Below, one piece after another: positions 57,048 through 64,000 of a stretch of DNA of 64,000 nucleotides; the first letter of the stretch is position 1, and each line of letters begins with the position of its first letter. This DNA comes from Deinococcus ficus. GTDB lineage: Bacteria; Deinococcota; Deinococci; Deinococcales; Deinococcaceae. Where the stretch lies: the NCBI RefSeq assembly GCF_003444775.1, contig NZ_CP021081.1, positions 2,558,001 to 2,622,000 on the forward strand, in the 5' to 3' direction. The translations under genes were made by a program, and so were the position numbers. The notes beneath the pieces were generated by a model. It had not been told where the DNA came from. It saw nothing but the letters and a program-made list of their open reading frames with translations, and ran no database searches.

Positions 57048-57153
57048 GGCGTTTGCCGCCGCGAGCGGTGGGGCCCGCAGGATCGCTCAGGTGTTCTGGT
57101 GGATTTTGCCCCGGCTGCTGCGCGCGGGACTTTCGAGGACAAGAGGTTCAATC

Positions 57154-57429
<276 letters not shown>

Positions 57430-57442
57430 GTCCCGCCTCCCG

Positions 57443-57474
57443 CCGCCGCCCCACCTCGGGGCGGCGGTTTTTTT
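57443..57474 (+). terminator. rpsO terminator
   Basis: CCGCCGCCCC / GGGGCGGCGG stem-loop followed by seven T. Confidence 0.92.
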
Positions 57475-57487
57475 GTGCCGCGTCCGG

Positions 57488-57937
57488 CTAGCGGTCGCCG
57501 TGGGGCGGCCGGGCCCGGTCGGGAACGGCCAGCCAGTCGCCGCCGGGGACGGGGGTGGCGCCGGGCCGGGCGAGGCGGTCGGCGCGGGCGTACACGTACA
57601 CCCAGGCGGGCAGGGGCCCCGTGCCGGTGTGCAGGGTCACCCGGTCGCGGGTGTACAGGGGCGGGGTGTCGCGCACGCCTTCCAGGGCGTCCAGGAAGAC
57701 CAGGGCAGCGGCCCAGGCGTGGGGGGCGTAGGTGAGGGCCATGCCGCGCACCGTGTCGGCGGGGGCGCCCGGAATCACGGCCGGGTAGCCTTCCGGGTGC
57801 AGGTGCAGCAGGCGGTGCCCGGGCAGGGTGGCGGGCTGCGCGGTGAACGGGCCGCCCTGACGGGCGACGTGGGCGTTGCGTTCGCCGGGCATCAGGGTGC
57901 CGTACACGAACACGGTGGTGGGCGCCGGGGCGCTCAC
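57488..57937 (-). CDS. Gamma-glutamylcyclotransferase-like (GGCT/AIG2) protein
   Basis: 149 aa from GTG overlapping the repressor stop (GTGA). [12 protein letters not shown] (the YGTLxxG nucleotide/substrate loop) and [20 protein letters not shown] (Glu general base) mark the AIG2-like fold. It could make 5-oxoproline from gamma-glutamyl dipeptides, which may link it functionally to PxpABC encoded elsewhere in this window; this link is inferred. Confidence 0.82.
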   Translation of the reverse strand: MSAPAPTTVFVYGTLMPGERNAHVARQGGPFTAQPATLPGHRLLHLHPEGYPAVIPGAPADTVRGMALTYAPHAWAAALVFLDALEGVRDTPPLYTRDRVTLHTGTGPLPAWVYVYARADRLARPGATPVPGGDWLAVPDRARPPHGDR

Positions 57938-58632
57938 AGGCGGTGGCCCCGGGGCTGGTGGTAGTACACGCGGCCGACGGTGGTGGCCTCCTCGGGTTTC
58001 ACGGGGGGGTGGTCGGGGTTGTCGCTGGTGAGCCACAGGTGCTCGCCGTAGCGCCGCAGGCGTTTGACGGTCAGGCCCAGGCCGGGGACGTGCAGCACGT
58101 ACACGCGGCCCTCGCGCAGGTCGAGGTCGCCGGGGTCCACGTAGATGCGGTCGCCGGGGCGGATGCCGCTGGCGCCGCCGTCGGTGGTCATGCTGTCGCC
58201 CTGCACTTCCAGCACCAGCATGCCGGGGCGGTGGTCGCGGACGGGCACGAGTTCGTGGTCGATGATGCTGTGCTCGTCCTCGGCGAGGGGCAGGCCGGCG
58301 GTGGCGAGGGCGCGGACGGGCACGCGGACGAGTTCCAGGGTGTCCAGGACGTCCTCGGTGGGGGTGTGGGCCAGGAGGGGCAGGCCGGTGCGGGCGATCC
58401 ATTCGCTGGCGGTGATCTGGAGGGCGCGGCGCAGGGCGTCCTGGCGGGCGGGGGTGAGGGCGGCGAGGTCGCGTTCGCCGCGTTCGAGGCGGCTGAGGTA
58501 GGGCTGGGTGATGCGGGTCTGCTCGCCGGCCTGGGCGGTGAGGCGGCTGAGGTCGGCCTGCTGGAGGCCGAGGCGGGTGCGGGTGTCGCGCAGCCAGGCG
58601 GCCAGGGGGGCGGGGTCGGCGGCGGGCGTCAT
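57934..58632 (-). CDS. XRE-family repressor with S24 (LexA/CI-type) peptidase domain
   Basis: 232 aa. An HTH ([17 protein letters not shown]...[16 protein letters not shown]) is followed by the S24 domain: an Ala-Gly bond in [11 protein letters not shown] as cleavage site, GDSM (Ser) and LTVKRL (Lys). Self-cleavage on stress would release a target promoter. TACACT 6 nt before the ATG (leaderless) fixes the start. It faces the holin-like/protease pair across a 144-nt intergenic region, its likely target. Confidence 0.88.
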   Translation of the reverse strand: MTPAADPAPLAAWLRDTRTRLGLQQADLSRLTAQAGEQTRITQPYLSRLERGERDLAALTPARQDALRRALQITASEWIARTGLPLLAHTPTEDVLDTLELVRVPVRALATAGLPLAEDEHSIIDHELVPVRDHRPGMLVLEVQGDSMTTDGGASGIRPGDRIYVDPGDLDLREGRVYVLHVPGLGLTVKRLRRYGEHLWLTSDNPDHPPVKPEEATTVGRVYYHQPRGHRL

Positions 58633-58679
58633 GAGGGGAGTGTAAGGGCGCAGCCGGGCAGCAACTGGAATGCGCAGCC

Positions 58680-58708
58680 TTGACGGTATGCCTGTGGACA
58701 TATAGACT
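58680..58708 (+). promoter_or_regulatory. Promoter of the holin-like/protease operon
   Basis: -35 TTGACG (58680-58685), 17-bp spacer, -10 TAGACT (58703-58708). Confidence 0.8.
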
Positions 58709-58722
58709 GGCCGTGTCGTTAC

Positions 58723-58742
58723 GCCCTGAACAGATTCAGGGC
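58723..58742 (+). promoter_or_regulatory. Inverted repeat downstream of the holin-operon promoter
   Basis: GCCCTGAA-CAGA-TTCAGGGC (8-bp arms). It lies just after the predicted transcription start, where a repressor could bind or an mRNA hairpin could form. Confidence 0.55.
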
Positions 58743-58776
58743 GCCCGTTCCAACCCTGCCCGAATGGAGGTGCCCC

Positions 58777-59178
58777 ATGCCCGACGTCCTCTCCCCTCCC
58801 CTCCTGGCCCTCGCCCCGCTGCTCGGCACCGCCCTGGTCGCCGGCAGCCTCACCCAGCTCGCCCGCCGCCTCGCCCTCCCGGACGCGCCGCGCCTGCGGC
58901 CCACCCTGGCCCTGAGCCTCGCCGCCGGTATCGCCGCCCTGACCGTCACCGCCCTGCTGCTGGGCCTCAGCCGCGACCCCGGCAGCGTCTCGCCCGCGTG
59001 GCTGCTGGCGGCCGCCTGCATCACCGGCTGGAGCGGCCCGGACATCCTGGCGCGGCTCGGGCAGCTGATCGAGAAACGCCTGGGCCTGCCCGCCACGCCG
59101 CCCCCGCCCGACCCCACCGCGGGCAATGTGCCCCAGGTTCCTGCCGCGCCGGCCCCCGGCGCCGAGAATGGCTCATGA
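58777..59178 (+). CDS. Holin-like small membrane protein
   Basis: 133 aa. Three hydrophobic helices ([72 protein letters not shown]); the last resembles LydA-type phage holins. A Pro/Ala tail follows. GGAGGT lies 4 nt before the ATG. Its stop overlaps the protease start. The holin assignment is by motif resemblance only. Confidence 0.6.
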   Translation: MPDVLSPPLLALAPLLGTALVAGSLTQLARRLALPDAPRLRPTLALSLAAGIAALTVTALLLGLSRDPGSVSPAWLLAAACITGWSGPDILARLGQLIEKRLGLPATPPPPDPTAGNVPQVPAAPAPGAENGS

Positions 59179-60413
59179 CCGGGGAACGCACAGGCCCGCA
59201 CACCACACCCGCACAGCAGCCCGGCCGGTGGCGCGCGGCCCTGCTGCTCGCCGCCCTCCTGACCGGCCTGCCCGCCGGCAGCGCCCAGACGCCCCCGGGG
59301 GCGGGGGGCGCCGCGGCCCAGACCCGGGACGCGCAGGACTTCCCGCGGCGCGACTACCAGGGCCGCGCCTCGAACACCAAGGCCAGCCGCGAGAAGATCA
59401 GCGTGCAGGAGCAGGGCACGCTGGACGCGCTGTACACCCGGCTGCGGCCCGCCACGCTGCGCATCGAGGACTGCCCCACGCCGGGCGTCGCGGCCGGCAG
59501 CTGCGCCGAACCGGACGGGGTGGGCACCGCCTTCCTGATCTCCGCCGACGGCCTGGCGCTCACCGCGTACCACGTGGTGGAGGGCGCCAGCAATCTGGTG
59601 GCCGTGACGGCCGACCGCAAGCGCTACCCGCTGAACGTGGTGGGTTTCGACGCGCAGAACGACGTGGCGCTGCTGCGCGTGCAGGTGCCGGCCGGCACGC
59701 CGTTCTTCCCGCTGGCGGGCGCGGCACCCAGCGTGCGGGACCCGGCGCTGGTGATCGGCAACGGGGACGGCCGCTTCCTGCGCTCCAAGACGGGGCGGCT
59801 GCTGGCGCTGGACACCGCCGCCGAGCAGGCGGACTTCCCGAGCGGCACGCTGAAACTCACGGCGGAACTGATTCCCGGGGACAGCGGCGGCCCGGTGATC
59901 AACGCGCGAGGCGAAGTGGTGGGCGTGGTGAGTTACATCAGCGTACAGGGCTCGTCGCGGCGGATCACGTCGTACGCGGTGCCGGTCACGTCGGGCTCGG
60001 CGCTGCTGGCGGACCTGCGCCGGGGCGTGCAGCGGGACGTGCCGGTGATCGGCGTGTCGCTGCCGCCGGCCCTGGCGGAGCTGTCCGAGGACGAGTTCCG
60101 GGAGGTGAACCGCCAGCTGCGCCTGGGGCTGGGCACGACCGCCGGGGCGTTCTTCACGACGGTGGCGCCCGGCAGTCCGGCGGCGCAGGCGGGCCTGAAG
60201 GCCACGCGGATCGCCTCGAACGGCGGGGCGGGCACGCCCGGGGACGTGGTGACGGCCGTGAACGGCAAGCGGATCTTCAATTTCAGCGATTTCCAGTTCG
60301 CGGTGCGGGCCTTCCGGCCCGGGGACACGGTGACGCTGACGGTGGTGCGGGAGGGCGCGCAGCGCACGGTGAAGCTGGTGCTGGTGGGCCGGCAGGAAGT
60401 CCGCAGCGGCTGA
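59175..60413 (+). CDS. HtrA-like trypsin-type serine protease with PDZ domain
   Basis: 412 aa. Signal-type helix [16 protein letters not shown] at the N-terminus. Catalytic triad H133 (LTAYHVVEG), D163 (NDVALL) and S237 (GDSGGP). A PDZ domain at about 300-395 ([37 protein letters not shown]). It degrades misfolded exported proteins or processes a partner. Its ATG overlaps the holin-like gene's stop. Confidence 0.92.
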   Translation: MTGERTGPHTTPAQQPGRWRAALLLAALLTGLPAGSAQTPPGAGGAAAQTRDAQDFPRRDYQGRASNTKASREKISVQEQGTLDALYTRLRPATLRIEDCPTPGVAAGSCAEPDGVGTAFLISADGLALTAYHVVEGASNLVAVTADRKRYPLNVVGFDAQNDVALLRVQVPAGTPFFPLAGAAPSVRDPALVIGNGDGRFLRSKTGRLLALDTAAEQADFPSGTLKLTAELIPGDSGGPVINARGEVVGVVSYISVQGSSRRITSYAVPVTSGSALLADLRRGVQRDVPVIGVSLPPALAELSEDEFREVNRQLRLGLGTTAGAFFTTVAPGSPAAQAGLKATRIASNGGAGTPGDVVTAVNGKRIFNFSDFQFAVRAFRPGDTVTLTVVREGAQRTVKLVLVGRQEVRSG

Positions 60414-60483
60414 GTCCTGGCAGACGGGCGTGAGGGTGACGGGCAAACGGGTCCGGCCACCCTTCATTGTGTCTAAATTCATC

Positions 60484-60511
60484 TTGACAATTCTGCTTAA
60501 AACAGAATAAT
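60484..60511 (+). promoter_or_regulatory. Promoter with an inverted repeat between -35 and -10
   Basis: Consensus -35 TTGACA (60484-60489), 16-bp spacer, -10 AATAAT (60506-60511), with the perfect repeat ATTCTG-CTTAAAA-CAGAAT (60490-60508) overlapping the -10. The ATG at 60518 is 6 nt later (leaderless). Confidence 0.7.
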
Positions 60512-60517
60512 GCGGGC

Positions 60518-61006
60518 ATGGACACCCTGAAAAAAGCCGGCGCGATGCTCGCCCACCTGGACCTCTTCAGCCAGATGCGCGACCTGCGCAGCCTCCTGCA
60601 ACTCGCCGCGCACATGGAGGAGCGGGGTGACCGCGTCACCCTGATCAGCCCCGAGCAGATCACCCTGGTCGGCGCGCAGATGCACACCGAGGCCGCGGTC
60701 ACCACCGCCAAGGGCGCCACCATCCAGGCCGCCACCGCCTACGCCGTCCTGCACGGCCTCAAGGGCCACGACGCCCCAGAGTACGCCGTCACCCGCGAGG
60801 AACTCGCCGCGCTGAACGCCCGCGCCGTGGCCGAACTCGAGGCCAGCGACGCCCTGCGCGCCTTCGAACAGACCCTCGCGCGCATCGGGGCCGCCCCCGC
60901 CCCGGCCGCCGAAGCGGCCCCCACCGCCGAACGCCCCGCCCGCCCGCGCCGCACCGACCCCGACGCGACCCCCAGCGGCCCCGCCCCGGCCCCCTCGGCT
61001 GCCTGA
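60518..61006 (+). CDS. Hypothetical protein with Ala/Pro-rich tail
   Basis: 162 aa. [72 protein letters not shown] suggests a helical-plus-beta domain (residues 1-110) and a disordered tail. No family is recognised. Its promoter is one of the closest to consensus in the window and carries an operator-like repeat, so the gene is probably tightly regulated. Confidence 0.65.
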   Translation: MDTLKKAGAMLAHLDLFSQMRDLRSLLQLAAHMEERGDRVTLISPEQITLVGAQMHTEAAVTTAKGATIQAATAYAVLHGLKGHDAPEYAVTREELAALNARAVAELEASDALRAFEQTLARIGAAPAPAAEAAPTAERPARPRRTDPDATPSGPAPAPSAA

Positions 61007-61067
61007 GCCCCCGCCCTCCCCGCGCCCCACTCCGGTTCACTCCGGGTGGGGCGCGTATCCTGTCGGG

Positions 61068-63473
61068 ATGACGGACGTTCCCTCCCCCACCCCGGACGCG
61101 ACCGGTGGCCCGGCGCCGCTGGTCGCGCCGAACTTCATCACGGAAGTGATCGAGAAGGACCTGGCCGCCGGCAAGTACCCCGAGATCGTCACGCGCTTCC
61201 CGCCGGACCCCAGCGGGTACGCGCACCTGGGCCACATCTTCGCCAGCTTCCTGGACTACCGCACCGCCGTGCAGTACGGCGGGAAGTTCAACCTGCGCAT
61301 GGACGACACGAACCCCGAGCTGGTCAGGCAGGAGTACGTGGACAGCATGGTGGACGACCTGAAGTGGATGGGCCTGGACTGGGAAGACCGGCTGTACTAC
61401 GCCAGCGACTACTTCGGCCGGTACTACGAGTACGCCGAGCAGCTGGTCCGCCAGGGCGACGCCTACGTGGACAGCGTCAGCGCGCAGGAGATGTCGCGCC
61501 TGCGCGGCAATGCCCACACGCCCGGCACGCCCAGCCCCTACCGCAACCGCAGCGTGGAGGAGAACCTGGACCTGCTGCGCCGCATGAAAGCCGGCGAGTT
61601 CGAGAGCGGCGCGCACGTGCTGCGCGCGAAGATCGACCTGAGCAGCCCCAACATGAAACTGCGCGACCCGGTGCTGTACCGCATCGTGAAGCACCCGCAC
61701 TTCCGCCAGGGCGACGCGTGGTGCATCTACCCCGCGTACGACTTCGAGCACCCCCTCCAGGACGCCATCGAGGGCGTGACGCACAGCATGTGCAGCCTGG
61801 AGTTCGTGGACAACCGCGCCATCTACGACTGGCTGATGGAGCGCCTGGGCTTCCAGCCGCGCCCGCACCAGTACGAGTTCGGCCGCCGGGGCCTGGAATA
61901 CACCATCACCAGCAAACGCAAGCTGCGCCGGCTGGTGCAGGAAGGCAAGGTGAGCGGCTGGGACGACCCGCGCATGCCCACCATCCGCGCGCAGCGCCGC
62001 CTGGGCGTGACGCCCGAAGCGATCCGGAACTTCGCGTCGCAGATCGGCGTGAGCCGCACGAACCGCACCGTGGACATCAGCCTGTACGAGAACGCCGTGC
62101 GGGACGACCTGAACCACCGCGCGCCGCGCGTGATGGCGGTGCTGGACCCCGTGAAGGTCACCCTGAGCAACCTGGACGGCGAGAAGACCCTGAGCCTGCC
62201 GTACTGGCCCTTCGACGTGATCCGCGACAGCCCGGACGGCCGGGTCGCCCTGCCGGGCGGCGAGCGCGTGGCCCCCGAGCAGGCCGTGCGGGACGTGCCG
62301 CTCACCCGCGAGATCTACATCGAGCGCGACGACTTCAACCCCGAGCCGCCAAAAGGCTACAAGCGCCTCACGCCGGGCGGCACCGTGCGCCTGCGCGGCG
62401 CCGGCATCATCCGCGCCGACGACTACCAGACCGACGACACCGGGCGCGTCACCCACGTCACCGCCACCCTGCTCGGCGAGGACGCCAAGGCCGGCGGCGT
62501 GATCCACTGGGTGAGTGCTGGGCGCGGCCTGCCGGTGGAATTCCGGCTGTACGACCGCCTGTTCCGCGTGCCGCACCCCGAAGGCGAACAGGAAGCGGAC
62601 GACGACGACAGCGCCGGCCCCTCCGAGCACGACGCCGAGCACACCGCCGCGCCCGTGGATGCCGGGTACATGCGTTACCTCACCGAGGGCAGCCTGAAGG
62701 TCCTGCACGGCTTCGTGGAACCCAGCGTGGCGGGCGACCCCGTCGATACCCGTTACCAGTTCGAGCGGCAGGGCTACTTCTGGCGTGACCCGGTGGACAG
62801 CCGCGAGGACGCCCCGGTGTTCGGCCGGATCATCACCCTGAAAGACACCTGGGCGAAAGAAGCCCAGAAGGCCGAGCCCGCCAGGCCCAAGGCCGCCCCG
62901 AAACCCGGCGCCACCCCGAAAGCTGACGGGCCCGCGAAAACCCTGACGCCCGAACAGGAGGCCGAGGTGGCGCGCCTGACCGGCCTGGGCGCCGCGGACG
63001 CCGACGCCCGCACCCTGGCGCGGGACGAGGCGCTGCTGGCCTTCGTGGGCGGCGCCGTGCAGGACAGCACCTTCGGGCAGGTCGCGTCGTGGACGGTGAA
63101 CGACCTGGCGGTGGGCCTGCGCGGCGGCGAGGTGAAGGTGCAGGCCGCGGACCTGGCGCCGCTGGCGGCCCTGCTGGCCGGCGGCGGGATCACCACCCGC
63201 GTGGCCCGCGACGCCCTGGCCCGCGCGGCCGCGTCCGGGGACGCGCCGGTGGCGATCATCGAACGCGAGGGCCTGAACGCCGGCCTGTCCAGCGACGACC
63301 TGCGCCGGGCCGTTCAGGACGTGCTGGCCGCGAACGCCGACAAGGTCGAGGCCTACCGCGGCGGGAAGACGGCCCTGATGGGCTTCTTCACCGGGCAGGT
63401 CATGCGCGCCACCGGCGGCAAGGCCGACCCGAAAGCGCTGGCGCAGGCGCTCGGCGAGGCGCTCGGCGGCTGA
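61068..63473 (+). CDS. glnS: Glutaminyl-tRNA synthetase with C-terminal YqeY-like domain
   Basis: 801 aa, compared with about 550 for the usual enzyme. HIGH-type [12 protein letters not shown] at 45-56, KMSKS-type [10 protein letters not shown], and an anticodon-binding beta-barrel region. Residues about 600-640 form a Lys/Ala/Pro linker, then a helical YqeY/GatB-tail-like domain ([28 protein letters not shown]...) to the end. Deinococcus GlnRS is known to carry such an appended domain, which binds tRNA-Gln. TATCCT lies 6 nt before the ATG (leaderless). Confidence 0.95.
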   Translation: MTDVPSPTPDATGGPAPLVAPNFITEVIEKDLAAGKYPEIVTRFPPDPSGYAHLGHIFASFLDYRTAVQYGGKFNLRMDDTNPELVRQEYVDSMVDDLKWMGLDWEDRLYYASDYFGRYYEYAEQLVRQGDAYVDSVSAQEMSRLRGNAHTPGTPSPYRNRSVEENLDLLRRMKAGEFESGAHVLRAKIDLSSPNMKLRDPVLYRIVKHPHFRQGDAWCIYPAYDFEHPLQDAIEGVTHSMCSLEFVDNRAIYDWLMERLGFQPRPHQYEFGRRGLEYTITSKRKLRRLVQEGKVSGWDDPRMPTIRAQRRLGVTPEAIRNFASQIGVSRTNRTVDISLYENAVRDDLNHRAPRVMAVLDPVKVTLSNLDGEKTLSLPYWPFDVIRDSPDGRVALPGGERVAPEQAVRDVPLTREIYIERDDFNPEPPKGYKRLTPGGTVRLRGAGIIRADDYQTDDTGRVTHVTATLLGEDAKAGGVIHWVSAGRGLPVEFRLYDRLFRVPHPEGEQEADDDDSAGPSEHDAEHTAAPVDAGYMRYLTEGSLKVLHGFVEPSVAGDPVDTRYQFERQGYFWRDPVDSREDAPVFGRIITLKDTWAKEAQKAEPARPKAAPKPGATPKADGPAKTLTPEQEAEVARLTGLGAADADARTLARDEALLAFVGGAVQDSTFGQVASWTVNDLAVGLRGGEVKVQAADLAPLAALLAGGGITTRVARDALARAAASGDAPVAIIEREGLNAGLSSDDLRRAVQDVLAANADKVEAYRGGKTALMGFFTGQVMRATGGKADPKALAQALGEALGG

Positions 63474-63501
63474 GGAAGTCCCCTGCTCCCCTCTGGCCCC
63501 G

Positions 63502-64000
63502 TCAGTCCGCTGGCGGGGCCGCTTCCGTGCCGGGCAGGCCCAGCAACTCCGCCATCGCCTGCGCCACCTGCGCGTACCCGCGGGCGTTCGGGTGGACGCC
63601 GTCGGCACTCCACACGGCCGCGTGGTGAAACGCCTCGTCCGCGCCGATGTCCAGCAGCAGCGCGCCGTGCTTCCGGGCGAGGCGGCGGATGATCCCGTTC
63701 GCCTGCACCCACTGCCGTTCGAAGCGGGCCGTCATGGTGGGCGGCATACGCAGCGGTACCGAGAAGTTCGGCAGGGTCATGGTGAGGCAGGTGGCGCCCG
63801 GGAAGGCGCCCAGCAGGGTGCCCAGGTCGGCCTCGAACCGCGCGGCGTCCCAGCGGCGCAGCAGCAGGTCGTTCGCCCCGGCGATCACGCTGACCAGATC
63901 GGGGCTCAGGGCCCGGGCCGGGTCCAGCTGGGAGGCCAGGATCTCGTGGCTCTGCAGGCCGCGCCGGGCGAGGTTCACGTACACCAGCGCCGGGTTGAGC
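63502..64000 (-). CDS. SGNH/GDSL-type hydrolase (truncated by window edge)
   Basis: At least 166 aa; the N-terminus, with the catalytic Ser block, lies beyond the right edge. Visible blocks: VSVIAGANDLLLRR (block III, Asn) and WSADGVHPNARGY (block V, Asp-His). It is probably an esterase or lipase. Confidence 0.85.
   Translation of the reverse strand, partial: LNPALVYVNLARRGLQSHEILASQLDPARALSPDLVSVIAGANDLLLRRWDAARFEADLGTLLGAFPGATCLTMTLPNFSVPLRMPPTMTARFERQWVQANGIIRRLARKHGALLLDIGADEAFHHAAVWSADGVHPNARGYAQVAQAMAELLGLPGTEAAPPAD

Noticed and set aside
60789..63608. 939-codon frame antisense to glnS
   Set aside because: Shadow of glnS; no domain or start signal.

Overview
The window is a high-GC, gene-dense chromosomal segment that reads as Deinococcus. 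Support for this: a glutaminyl-tRNA synthetase with a C-terminal YqeY/GatB-tail-like extension, which is known from Deinococcus; a large Cys-anchored surface protein with Ig-like repeats; a Thermus/Deinococcus-style minor pilin cluster; and many starts lying 5-7 nt downstream of a TANNNT -10 box, the leaderless layout common in this genus. No species can be named from the sequence alone.

Left arm (1-36.2 kb). The window opens inside a VgrG/baseplate-V-like protein of a contractile injection system. Next is a tightly overlapped three-gene set (DEDDh exonuclease, short RNA ligase, HD-Pnk) that looks like a complete RNA end-processing and sealing operon. Then come three tRNA genes behind a near-consensus promoter, a nitrilase-superfamily protein lacking its catalytic Cys, the 5-oxoprolinase operon pxpBCA, pseudouridine catabolism (psuK, psuG), an NMN adenylyltransferase/Nudix protein, methylglyoxal synthase, a PP2C phosphatase, ridA, a PSP1/RicT-like protein, a GHL10-like secreted hydrolase, a HYR/PxKF lipoprotein, dnaX, a MarR/RND efflux pair, hbd and thiolase genes, and a four-gene pilin operon.

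Island (36,219-53,734). A 49-bp direct repeat, the 3' part of tRNA-Pro(GGG), bounds about 17.5 kb. A tyrosine recombinase lies next to the intact tRNA copy, and a 23-bp near-repeat containing two TTGCACACG motifs lies just inside each end, as expected for integrase arm sites. Cargo: a secreted WD40-like protein, an 899-aa S-layer-like lipoprotein, a response regulator with membrane proteins, a composite transposon of two inverted 1204-bp IS4-type elements with an outer 7-bp duplication, a cupin, a convergent TcmP/three-Cys-motif (DUF5131) pair, an AT-rich region with four GGGGCAAT iterons, two excisionase-type HTH proteins and an 830-aa primase-polymerase/ATPase. The replication-type genes suggest an integrated plasmid-like or phage-satellite-like element.

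Right arm (53.7-64 kb). Housekeeping genes return: tRNA-Pro, an M29 aminopeptidase, beta-carbonic anhydrase, SRP RNA, tRNA-Leu, rpsO, a self-cleaving-type XRE/S24 repressor divergent from a holin-like protein plus HtrA-like protease pair, glnS, and a truncated SGNH hydrolase at the right edge.
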